Shown piece after piece: positions 32,995-40,030 of a stretch of 64,000 nucleotides of DNA. The stretch is from Chloroflexota bacterium. Lineage in GTDB: Bacteria > Chloroflexota > Dehalococcoidia > Lucifugimonadales > UBA3495. Numbering within the stretch: the stretch's first letter is position 1; each line of letters opens with the position of its first letter. The notes under the pieces were generated by a model. It was not told the DNA's origin. It saw nothing but the letters and a program-made list of their open reading frames with translations, and did no database searches. Both the position numbers and the translations under genes were made by a program. Where the stretch lies: assembly GCA_028875055.1 (NCBI GenBank), contig JAPPGG010000044.1, positions 86,032 through 150,031 of the forward strand, in the 5' to 3' direction.

Positions 32995-33957
32995 ATGGAT
33001 GAGGAAATCCTGGTACTCGACCAGAAACCCAATGCCCGCTTCCTTATAGCGGGCTGGCGCCGCCAGTGGTCCGATGGCGGAGGCATATCCAGCGGGCTTC
33101 CCCAGTATCTCATTGACCAGTTTGGGGCCACGAAGATAGGGCAGATGGGGAAGTCCATCGAGTCCCTCTGCTACCCCTTCCAGGTTGCCGGCACCCATGA
33201 TTCCTACCGGCCGGCCTGCGCCTTTGACGAAGGACTGCCCAGCGTTGCCATGCACTGGGACAATGACTTCTACGACGCGGGCAGCGGCCTGATTATTTTC
33301 ATGGGGGAAGAGCCGTGGTTCGAGATGGACCTGTACGGCCAGGCCTTTTTCCAGGCGGTCCGGGAGCTGGGTGTGGAGCAGACGGTAACGGTGGAGGGCT
33401 ACAACGGCCCCGCGCCCCCTGACCTGGAGCGGCGGGTAGGGTGCGTGTACAGCCGGGCCGATATGAAAGAGGACCTGGAAAAGTTTGGCATCCAGTTTTC
33501 CAGCTACGGCAGCGGCGGAAGGCAAGGGCCCACCGTGGGGATGGCCCTGGTAAATATGGCCCATTTTTCTCATCCGGACCTGAGGGTTTTCCGGCTGGGA
33601 GCCATGGCGCCCATGTATCCCTTTACCACCCAGGGCAACCGCCAGGTGGGCATAGTGACGGACTACCGGTCATTCTTCGACATCATGCGGCGAATCAAGG
33701 CCATGTTCGGCCTGGACATTGACCTGACCGACCTGGAAACGAGGGGGAATGTGGAGTCGCAGCGGCTGCAGGAGACGCTGGAACGCATTTCAAACTCCAA
33801 CGCGGAAGCCAAGGGCATTATCGATAAGGTGCGGGAGGACTACAGGTTCGAGCCCTTCCGGAATCCGGTGGACATAGACCAGGGATTGGGACGGGCGCTC
33901 GATGATATATTGCGCAATCTTCCTGACTCCCCGGAGCAATCGGAGGAGCGGGGTTAG
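32995..33957 (+). CDS. PAC2 family (proteasome-assembly-chaperone-like) protein
   Basis: 320 residues. FLIAGWRRQWSDGGGISSGL, IGQMGKSIESLCYPFQV and later TVGMALVNMAHFSHPDL and CVYSRADMKEDLEKF are consistent with the PAC2/ATP-grasp-associated fold, found in actinobacteria, Chloroflexota and archaea. Function in bacteria is not established. ATG 32995 after AGGAGC. A TATAAT box at 32904-32909 is a plausible -10, but without a good -35. It starts a rightward run of six genes that ends with the two selenoprotein genes, divergent from glutaredoxin-DinB. Confidence 0.75.
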   Translation: MDEEILVLDQKPNARFLIAGWRRQWSDGGGISSGLPQYLIDQFGATKIGQMGKSIESLCYPFQVAGTHDSYRPACAFDEGLPSVAMHWDNDFYDAGSGLIIFMGEEPWFEMDLYGQAFFQAVRELGVEQTVTVEGYNGPAPPDLERRVGCVYSRADMKEDLEKFGIQFSSYGSGGRQGPTVGMALVNMAHFSHPDLRVFRLGAMAPMYPFTTQGNRQVGIVTDYRSFFDIMRRIKAMFGLDIDLTDLETRGNVESQRLQETLERISNSNAEAKGIIDKVREDYRFEPFRNPVDIDQGLGRALDDILRNLPDSPEQSEERG

Positions 33958-34023
33958 TCCGGCTGTCCGAAACTGTCCCAGCCTAAGTCACCGAAATTTC
34001 AACAGACATATCGGAGGATCCAA

Positions 34024-34806
34024 TTGCGCCTTGAGGGAAAAACCGCGCTGATAACCGGGGCCAGCCGGAATATAGGACGTGAGACGGCCCTGACCTTTGC
34101 CCGGGAGGGGGCCGACCTGGCCCTTTCCTCGTTGCAGAGCCCCCAGGAACTGGAGGAGGTTGCCGCCGAGTGCCGGGAGCTGGGGGTCAGGACTTTCACG
34201 GCCACCGCGGACATTGCGGAGGGAGACCAGTGCCGGAAGCTGGTTGGAGACGCCGTGGATGCCCTGGGGAAAATCGATGTGCTGGTCAGCAACGCAGCCG
34301 TCCGTCCCCACCATCCCCTGCTCACCGTCACCGATGAAGACTGGCACCGGGTGTTTGCCATAAACCTGCACTCCACCTTTTACCTGTCCAAGGCGGTGTT
34401 GCCGGGCATGATGGAACGGGAGACGGGCAGCATTATCGGGATAGGTGGTATGGCGGCCATAACGGGACGGCCCGATACCTCAACGGTTACCGCCGCCAAG
34501 ACCGGGCTGTGGGGTTTCATACGCGCCGTTGCGGCGGAGTTTGCCCAGTACAACATCCGGGCCAACATGGTAAACCCCGGGACTATCGATACTTCCCGGC
34601 GCAATCCCGAATGGTTCGCCAGGGAGTCCCGGCGCCCGACGGGGACCGACGATCAACTGCGCCGTATTCCCCTTGGCCGCCAGGGCACCATCTACGACAT
34701 TGCCAACGCCTGCCTCTTCCTGGCGTCCGACGAGTCTTCTTACATAACGGGTGACCAGCTGAACGTGGTAGGCGGGCGGTACATGGTGGCAGCCCCTTCC
34801 GACTAG
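34024..34806 (+). CDS. Short-chain dehydrogenase-like protein lacking the catalytic Tyr
   Basis: 260 residues. Rossmann signature ALITGASRNIGRETALTFAR (TGxxxGxG), DVLVSNAAVRPHHPLLT (NAA), and C-terminal VNPGTIDTSRRN and SSYITGDQLNVVGGRYM, all typical of SDRs. The usual S-x12-Y-xxx-K triad is altered: the segment reads IGIGGMAAITGRPDTSTVTA followed by AKTGL, so Lys is present but the Tyr position holds Val and the Ser position is uncertain. It may bind NAD(P) without standard activity or use other residues. TTG 34024 with GGAGGATC upstream. Sixty-six bases after PAC2. Confidence 0.8.
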   Translation: MRLEGKTALITGASRNIGRETALTFAREGADLALSSLQSPQELEEVAAECRELGVRTFTATADIAEGDQCRKLVGDAVDALGKIDVLVSNAAVRPHHPLLTVTDEDWHRVFAINLHSTFYLSKAVLPGMMERETGSIIGIGGMAAITGRPDTSTVTAAKTGLWGFIRAVAAEFAQYNIRANMVNPGTIDTSRRNPEWFARESRRPTGTDDQLRRIPLGRQGTIYDIANACLFLASDESSYITGDQLNVVGGRYMVAAPSD

Positions 34807-34860
34807 CCCGACGATGCCATCAATCCCGGGCCGCTTTCCCGTAAGAGTGGAGGTTGAACA

Positions 34861-35277
34861 TTGGCAGACACTGAACGAAAGGTAGTGAGCACCGATCTGG
34901 CTCCCGCGCCGCTGGGCGCCTACTCGCAGGCCATCAGGGTTAAGGCGGGTGAGTTGCTCTATATTGCGGGCCAGGTGGGCGTGGACAGGGACGGCAACCT
35001 GCCGGGGGATGGCGGGATGGCAGCGCAAACCCGCCAGGTGTACGAGAATTTGCGCGGCATTCTGGATTCCGTGGGGGCGTCATTCAGCGACGTGGTGGAG
35101 TTTACCACCTACGTGGTGGGCCGCGAGTCGGTGCAGCCCTTCATGGCCGCCCGGGCCGAAATCTTTCCCTCCCTGTTTCCCGACGGGGACTATCCGCCCA
35201 ATACCCTGCTGGTAATCAGCGGGCTGGTGAGGGAGGAGTTCCTGGTGGAGATCAAGGCGGTCGCCGCCCTGCCCTGA
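34861..35277 (+). CDS. RidA/YjgF/Rid-family protein
   Basis: 138 residues. AP-LGAYSQAIRVKAGELLYI, AGQVGVDRDGNL, AQTRQVYENLRGILDSVGAS and VEFTTYVV follow the family plan of trimeric enamine/imine deaminases. The Arg that binds the substrate carboxylate in true RidA (in an R-x-A-V-x-V context) is missing; the region reads PPNTLLVISGLVREEFLVEI. It therefore belongs to a divergent Rid subgroup of unknown activity. TTG 34861 after GGAGGTTG. Fifty-four bases after the SDR gene. Confidence 0.85.
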   Translation: MADTERKVVSTDLAPAPLGAYSQAIRVKAGELLYIAGQVGVDRDGNLPGDGGMAAQTRQVYENLRGILDSVGASFSDVVEFTTYVVGRESVQPFMAARAEIFPSLFPDGDYPPNTLLVISGLVREEFLVEIKAVAALP

Positions 35278-35318
35278 AGTCGATTTCGTGAACATTACCG
35301 TAAGGACATGCAATTGGG

Positions 35319-35660
35319 GTGAATGAACTAAACCAGCTTCCCTCCGAATCCGATCCGGCTACCCTGGAGGCAATTCATGGGTTGTTCCAGGAAGCCGTTG
35401 CCGACGATTCTTCCCTCTCTCTTCTGAGGGGCTTCAAGGTGGACTTTTCCGGAAATCCGGACTTCCACAAAGTTTACCTGGCAGTCCGGTGCCACTGCGG
35501 CACTGCCGGTCTCATCAGCGTTGAGGTCGCCATGGACAAGACGTTTCCCCAAGTGAGGGAAGCTATGCCCAGCCTTCTCGAAAACGTTCAGATCAAGGCC
35601 GCCATGTTCAGGAATATGTCCTGCGAAATGCACACTCGAATGAGACAAGGTAAGATATAA
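35319..35660 (+). CDS. Conserved-looking hypothetical protein upstream of the selenoprotein FTR
   Basis: 113 residues, unrecognised. Seen: acidic N-terminus, FKVDFSGNPDFHKVYLAVRC followed by HCGTAGLISVEV, and a helical C-terminal MPSLLENVQIKAAMFRNMSC. The three Cys (CHC and one late) and the position 82 bp before the FTR gene make it a candidate partner. It does not resemble the SH3-like FTR variable subunit. GTG 35319 has no strong ribosome-binding site, so the start is uncertain; it reads to a TAA at 35660. Confidence 0.6.
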   Translation: MNELNQLPSESDPATLEAIHGLFQEAVADDSSLSLLRGFKVDFSGNPDFHKVYLAVRCHCGTAGLISVEVAMDKTFPQVREAMPSLLENVQIKAAMFRNMSCEMHTRMRQGKI

Positions 35661-35742
35661 TATAGGCGTTATAACCACTTGCGCGCAGGCTTCCCTGATT
35701 TCTACACATGACAGCCGGCAAGTTTACCAGGGGGAACCCGGA

Positions 35743-36162
35743 TTGCAGCGAAAATTGACCTTTGAACAGGCCCTGAAGGGGGCCAAGGCCTTCTCAGAAA
35801 AATATGTGGAGCGCGGACCTTACGAATTTTTCCCGGAGCCGGAGGTAGTCGAGGTGGTACAGCAGGGGCTGGCCGAAAACCAGGTTAACCACGGTTACCG
35901 CTACTGCCCTTGAATGCCCCTGAGCGGCGATCCCGTTGAGGACCGCAAAAAGATCTGCCCCTGCGACCGGCACCACGAAGACATTAAGCGGGACGGCTTT
36001 TGCATTTGAATGTTCTTCGTAAGCGAAGAGTTTCTTCGCAAGTATGAACAGGGCGAGGACTTTGTCCAGACCATTGATGAAGCGGTTAAGCCCGGAGAAG
36101 GCCTGTTTGACCAGGACTACCAGTCCAAGGCCGACTTCAAGGGTTCCCAGGAAAGCTCCTAG
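35743..36162 (+). CDS. Ferredoxin:thioredoxin reductase catalytic-subunit homologue, predicted double selenoprotein
   Basis: 139 residues when UGAs at 35911-35913 and 36007-36009 are read as selenocysteine. Seen: TTG 35743 after AGGGGGA; FSEKYVERGPYEFFPEPEVV; then YRY-C55-P-U57; 14 residues on, ICPC (C72, C74); 12 on, C87-I-U89-MFF. In known FTR the first, third, fourth and fifth of the six motif cysteines bind the 4Fe-4S cluster and the second and sixth form the redox disulfide. Here exactly those two are UGA and all four cluster ligands are Cys. Bacterial FTR homologues have the same CPC-x14-CPC-(10-12)-CxC spacing. Expected job: pass ferredoxin electrons, one at a time through the cluster, to a thioredoxin or glutaredoxin. 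The next gene encodes such a protein with its own Sec. After U89 the frame stays open to TAG at 36160. Hairpins follow both UGAs. Confidence 0.9.
35924..35946 (+). promoter_or_regulatory. Candidate SECIS hairpin after the first FTR UGA
   Basis: GCGG (35924-35927), bulge CGA, TCC, loop CGTTGA, GGA, CCGC (35943-35946). It begins 11 nt after the UGA with the loop about 21-26 nt away. The loop contains GU and there is a 5' bulge, both found in bacterial SECIS elements. Confidence 0.5.
36023..36039 (+). promoter_or_regulatory. Candidate SECIS hairpin after the second FTR UGA
   Basis: GCGAAG (36023-36028), loop AGTTT, CTTCGC (36034-36039). Perfect 6-bp stem starting 14 nt after the UGA, with a GU in the loop. 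An alternative hairpin closer to the UGA (CTTCG-TAAG-CGAAG) competes with it. Confidence 0.55.
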
Positions 36163-36204
36163 TTTTCCGACCAACTATTCCGGTAGGTTCAAGGAGATCT
36201 GTAA

Positions 36205-36441
36205 ATGGACATCACCGTTTATACTTCCGCTGGTTGAGGCCCCTGCCACATGGTGAAAGTGTATCTTTCACGCAAGGGACTGGAATTCACCGAAAGAAAC
36301 GTATCTGAGGACCAGGACGCGCTGGACTCACTGCTGGCCCTGGGAATCCGGAGCACGCCGGTGACCGTTATCGGCGATCAGAATGTGGTGGGATACAGCC
36401 CGCCCAAGCTGGAAGCCGCCATCAAGGCAGCCAGCGCCTGA
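36205..36441 (+). CDS. Glutaredoxin/thioredoxin-like protein with U-G-P-C site, predicted selenoprotein
   Basis: 78 residues when UGA 36235-36237 is read as selenocysteine (codon 11). Seen: AGGAG nine bases before ATG 36205, DITVYTSAG-U-GPC-HMVKVY, then KGLEFTERNVSEDQDALDSL, the cis-Pro block IRSTPVTVIGDQ and VVGYSPPKLEAAI. The fold is NrdH/glutaredoxin-like while the U-G-P-C site copies the thioredoxin CGPC. Without recoding, the frame would begin at Met-16 and lack the first strand and the active site. The gene lies 42 bp after the FTR gene and is its likely electron acceptor. The gene ends in UGA too, so UGA has both meanings within one mRNA. Confidence 0.9.
36253..36271 (+). promoter_or_regulatory. 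Candidate SECIS hairpin of the UGPC glutaredoxin
   Basis: GTGAAAG (36253-36259), loop TGTAT, CTTTCAC (36265-36271). A perfect 7-bp stem beginning 16 nt after the UGA with GU in the loop, the best SECIS match of the four. Confidence 0.65.
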
Positions 36442-36548
36442 CCGCTCAGCAGCATTGCAATGACGAATGGGCAACCCGCATCGTAATTCCGGCTCAATGC
36501 CGGAGTCACGGGTGATTGCAGGCCCACCGATTCCGAGCGGTTGAACTG

Positions 36549-36986
36549 CTAGTAAAAGTCCTGCTTCCGAAAGTGGTCAACGACGGGTTGCATTATCTGG
36601 TCGTACAGCCGCTGACGGTCCTTCCAGCGAAAGAAGAGCCACCTCACCAGGAAGGGGGCGCCCTTGGACTTGGGTTGCCACGTGATAATCCACTCCGTTC
36701 CGGCTGAAGTCGGGGTGAAAGTGTCGGTGCGGTCGGCCCAGTCAGAGTCCAGGTGCTTCATATCCCGCAGGTGCGGCGGTTCGAAAGTGTAGAGCAGGCG
36801 GGCCTCGACTCCCTCGCTATTGGTGCTGCAGAAAGTGTAGTCCCGGCCGTCCTGGTGCTCCAGCCGGCCATACTTGGATTCAAGCTGGCGGTTGTCGGGC
36901 GCGCCTTGCGCCGGATAAGAAGTCACGTGGGTAAAGACTGCCGCCGGCTCCGCAGGCACCTGGGCTGAAATAGTGATCTTGGGCAT
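36549..36986 (-). CDS. SRPBCC/START-like ligand-binding protein
   Basis: 145 residues. ITISAQVPAEPAAVFTHVTS is the classic SRPBCC start, followed by a beta-rich middle (ARLLYTFEPPHLRDMKH; TEWIITWQPK) and a long C-terminal helix (RLYDQIMQPVVDHFRKQDFY). The family binds hydrophobic ligands in a deep cavity; no partner gene suggests the ligand. Convergent with the selenoglutaredoxin gene. Confidence 0.78.
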   Translation of the reverse strand: MPKITISAQVPAEPAAVFTHVTSYPAQGAPDNRQLESKYGRLEHQDGRDYTFCSTNSEGVEARLLYTFEPPHLRDMKHLDSDWADRTDTFTPTSAGTEWIITWQPKSKGAPFLVRWLFFRWKDRQRLYDQIMQPVVDHFRKQDFY

Positions 36987-36995
36987 TTGTTCCTC

Positions 36996-37032
36996 AAGGG
37001 TGCGCCCGCGACAGGCGCACCCCTTTGCTTTC
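36996..37032. terminator. Hairpin, probable terminator of the luciferase-like gene
   Basis: GGGTGCGCC (36998-37006), loop CGCGACA, GGCGCACCC (37014-37022), with AA/TT extension. It lies between the end of the leftward oxidoreductase gene and the start of the SRPBCC gene. The T-rich side is on the plus strand, so termination efficiency leftward is uncertain. Confidence 0.5.
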
Positions 37033-37051
37033 CGGATGGTTGGCGAAGTCG

Positions 37052-38008
37052 TTACCGCCGGAAATTGGGAATAACCTCGTTTGCCATGATTTCCATCTGG
37101 CGGTAAAGCCCGGCAGCGTCGGGGGAAAGGAAACCGAAAATAAAGTCCCTCACTCCGGCTTCTATTCTGTCCTCAATCCCCTTGATACAGTCCTCGGGCG
37201 TGCCGGTGAGGCACAGGGCCTGGGCGATGTCCTCCGCGCTTCTCTCGGGAGTGACGTAACGCTGGCCCACGTGGGCAACGGCGGCGGCCAGGGCCTCCGA
37301 CTTATCCGTTGCGATGGCGGTGGGCTGGTTCAACCCCCAATGGAAGCCCGTCAAGTCGCGGCCGGCCTCCTGGGCGATGCTGCGAACAGTATCGTTGGTG
37401 GCCTTCAGGCGGCGCACCGTAAAGAGGTAGGGGTACCAGCCATCCCCCAGCAGCGCCGCGCGGCGCATGGCGGGCTCGCTCCGGCCGGCTACCCAAATGG
37501 GCGGATGAGGCTGCTGGTGCGGTTTCGGCAGCAGGGTAACGTCCTCGAAGTCGAAAAATCGGCCGTGGTGCGTCACGTGCTCTTCGGTCCACAGGCGCTT
37601 CATCACTTCCAGCATTTCGTCGGTGCGGCGACCCCGGGAGTTCACGGGGATTCCCAGGGAATCAAACTCGATGCGCGTTCCCCGTTGACCACTGATGCCA
37701 ATGCCGAAGTCCAGCCGCCCCCCGGACACCACGTCAAGGCTGGTGACCAACTTGGAGAGCATGATGGGATGATAGAGGGGAGCAATGACTATTCCCGTCA
37801 TCACCTGGAGGGTCCTGGTGGCGCCGGCGGCGGCTGCCATCATAGGGATGTTCATCAGGGTTGGCCGGGGTGGATTCCCATCCATTACGTGCTCGCCGGT
37901 GGTTATCCGGTCAAAGCCCAGTTCTTCGGCCTTCCGGGCAAACTCCACCACGTCCCAGTAGTTCTCCACGGTGAAATTGCAGCCAAAGGTAATTTGAGGC
38001 GTAGTCAT
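37052..38008 (-). CDS. Luciferase-like (LLM) flavin oxidoreductase, F420-type
   Basis: 318 residues, TIM barrel of the bacterial luciferase class. ITFGCNFTVENYWDVVEFAR, ELGFDRITTGEHVM, LQVMTGIVIAPLYHPIMLSK and LDVVSGGRLDFGIGISGQR are the family blocks; the PPIWVAGRSEPAMRRAALLG stretch is common in F420-dependent members. It may use F420 or FMN. GGGAGA lies before ATG 38008. Substrate unknown. Confidence 0.83.
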   Translation of the reverse strand: MTTPQITFGCNFTVENYWDVVEFARKAEELGFDRITTGEHVMDGNPPRPTLMNIPMMAAAAGATRTLQVMTGIVIAPLYHPIMLSKLVTSLDVVSGGRLDFGIGISGQRGTRIEFDSLGIPVNSRGRRTDEMLEVMKRLWTEEHVTHHGRFFDFEDVTLLPKPHQQPHPPIWVAGRSEPAMRRAALLGDGWYPYLFTVRRLKATNDTVRSIAQEAGRDLTGFHWGLNQPTAIATDKSEALAAAVAHVGQRYVTPERSAEDIAQALCLTGTPEDCIKGIEDRIEAGVRDFIFGFLSPDAAGLYRQMEIMANEVIPNFRR

Positions 38009-38226
38009 TACATCTCCCGGACAAGAGGCTATTGTTCCCGAAGCGGGCCAAAAAGTTGCTGCGGGTATTTTAAGGGGAGGGGTTTGGAGTAGCAAATGCC
38101 GGCCGGGTGCGTTCCCGAATTTCCAGTTGCCGGCTTTTTCAGATGGGAACGGCAAGAGCCGGGAGAATCCACGAACCTCCCTGCCCCTGGCCTGGCTTGC
38201 AGCCCCGCCGCCAACCTCGCTGATTT

Positions 38227-38262
38227 GGTACTGGCCAGCCAATGAAAGGGCTGGCCAGTACC
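38227..38262. terminator. Long perfect hairpin in a 317-bp gap
   Basis: GGTACTGGCCAGCC (38227-38240), 8-nt loop, GGCTGGCCAGTACC (38249-38262). Fourteen perfect pairs but no U-tract on either side. It lies between the DUF3179 gene and the next leftward gene; the rest of 38009-38325 shows nothing else. A terminator or mRNA stabiliser is possible. Confidence 0.45.
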
Positions 38263-38325
38263 CACGTTGCCAGTTGCGGCGTCGCGTGGCCGGGCAGGAT
38301 ATCTATCGGTTTTCTGGCAGGGAGG

Positions 38326-39771
38326 TTATTGGCTTTCCTGGACCACCATGGTATCGGGGCGGAAAGCCGCCCAGGCAAACCAGAAATGATTTGCGTGGAC
38401 CACGGGAGTCAGCTGGCTGCCGGCCAGGGCTCCGGCAACGCCCTGCCCGAAAATGTTCCAGCGAGTGCCGGTCTCCTTGTCCACGAAATCATCGCCCTCC
38501 GCGGCAAAGGTCAGCGCCCGATCGTCCAGGGTTCTCAGAAAGATGCCGGTTGAGCCCACTTCCCGGGAACTGGCTATGGAACGCTGGTCCAGGGCGGAGC
38601 GGGCGCCGGGCTTGAAAAATACCGTCAGGTCTTCCCCTTCGATGGTGTGGTGGACAACCCTCGCTTCTTCCAGGAAGGCGAAGGGGAAGGCAACCGCCTT
38701 GTCCCCCACGGTAACGGCTGCAACCCGTTCCGTTGCGACCAGCCGGTCGTCCTGTTCCCCGGAAAACAGGAAGGGCGACCTGCCGAACTCATCATAGCCC
38801 ACGTAGGGGTTGGCGCCGTAGTTGCGACTGTGGCCCGTGTCCCTGGACAGTACCTGCGCATCCGGGTAGGTGGCCTTGAAGTCCTGCCAGGCCACCAGAA
38901 CTGCGGGCAATATGTCCAGCCGCGCTCCCGTCAGCTCACCCACAATGGCCTCCCCCGTCAACTGCTGCCACCAAGACTGGGTCTGGCGGTCCCACATTAT
39001 CAGGTCGCTGTTTCGCAAGTTGCCGGAGACGCCGAAATCGTAAACCTCGCCGTCCAGGCGACGGTCGAAAGCAATGGCGCTGTTGCAGAGGGGGCAGAAG
39101 GTGGCGGCCACCGGCACTCCGGACAGGGTGTCGTTGACGATTTCGTGCCACGTCAGGATTTGCAGGGGATAGGCCTTGGCCGCTCCGCCGATCTCCAGGG
39201 CAATGACCGGTTCCTTTTCCTCCAGCCAGTCGTCCGCTTCCTCCACTGTGACGAACCTGGGGTCGTCGATGGGAGGTATGCCATCCCTGGGAACTCCCCC
39301 CGAGAATATTTCACTGTAGGGGACGCTGCGCTTGCTGAAGTCGGTCTCCCAGACGCCGACATTGATTCGGGCACGCCGGAGCTCCTCTTCCCAGTCCTGG
39401 TCGTCCATAACAACCGGTTTCGTTGAGGTTGGCGCGGGCGCCGCCCCGGTCGGAGTAGCAGCCTGGACCGGCCTCTCCCGGGGCGTGGGGGCAGCGGTCG
39501 GGACTTTTGTAGCCTCCTGGCTTACGCCCTCGACTGCAGCGACTGTCGGGACTGCCTCGGCCAAGGGCGAAGGGGCCGGGGAAGGTGTGTCGGTGGCGGC
39601 CGGCGAAGTTGCCGGAGCCTGCGAAGGCTGCTGGCTCTCAGTGGTTGGCGCGGCGTCGGTCCCGTCGGGTTGTTCGGCCGGCGGGGCGGCGTTCCCACAC
39701 GCTATGGTGAGGGCGACGGACAGGACAATGATGGGAATGGTCCAAAGAATCTTGGTGGAGAGAAGGCGCAT
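38326..39771 (-). CDS. DUF3179 lipoprotein
   Basis: 481 residues. Lipoprotein signal at the N-terminus (ILWTIPIIVLSVALTIAC, lipobox TIAC, Cys 25) followed by a Pro/Ala/Thr-rich linker of about 100 residues, then the DUF3179 domain: GIPPIDDPRFVTVEEADDWL, LQILTWHEIVNDTL, VAATFCPLCNSAIAFDRRL and the Trp/Asp-rich SWWQQLTGEAIVGEL. CPLC could bind a metal or form a redox pair. The domain occurs in bacteria and archaea without a proven function. The ATG has only a weak ribosome-binding site. Confidence 0.85.
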   Translation of the reverse strand: MRLLSTKILWTIPIIVLSVALTIACGNAAPPAEQPDGTDAAPTTESQQPSQAPATSPAATDTPSPAPSPLAEAVPTVAAVEGVSQEATKVPTAAPTPRERPVQAATPTGAAPAPTSTKPVVMDDQDWEEELRRARINVGVWETDFSKRSVPYSEIFSGGVPRDGIPPIDDPRFVTVEEADDWLEEKEPVIALEIGGAAKAYPLQILTWHEIVNDTLSGVPVAATFCPLCNSAIAFDRRLDGEVYDFGVSGNLRNSDLIMWDRQTQSWWQQLTGEAIVGELTGARLDILPAVLVAWQDFKATYPDAQVLSRDTGHSRNYGANPYVGYDEFGRSPFLFSGEQDDRLVATERVAAVTVGDKAVAFPFAFLEEARVVHHTIEGEDLTVFFKPGARSALDQRSIASSREVGSTGIFLRTLDDRALTFAAEGDDFVDKETGTRWNIFGQGVAGALAGSQLTPVVHANHFWFAWAAFRPDTMVVQESQ

Positions 39772-40030
39772 TTGATGCCTCGTCGGGGGTTTCCTGGTGA
39801 GTGACGGTGGTGAGTCGTCCTGGTATCTAATACGATTCTAGGGCAGGGCTGGATTGAGCTCGCATTTCGAGGTAGCGCCGGCAAGCCTACGCCGGCGACT
39901 ATGGGTCGTCAAGCCGGCCCCAGCGTATCGCACCGGAAGAAATGGGGTTAGAATGTAGCAGAATTCCAGTCCGGCTACCTTGGGCCAGGTTGTCTGGCGA
40001 GGGGGGAACGGACTGACGCTGGAGAGACTG

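Noticed and set aside
35743..36441. UGA read as tryptophan (alternative code) instead of selenocysteine
   Set aside because: UGA ends many other genes here (for example SDMT, Rid, glutaredoxin), and the four in-frame UGAs are all at redox cysteine positions, not tryptophan positions.
35743..36441. FTR and glutaredoxin genes as pseudogenes with nonsense mutations
   Set aside because: Both frames are otherwise intact with good ribosome-binding sites, and every stop is UGA at a redox-active Cys with a hairpin downstream. Random decay would not give this pattern.
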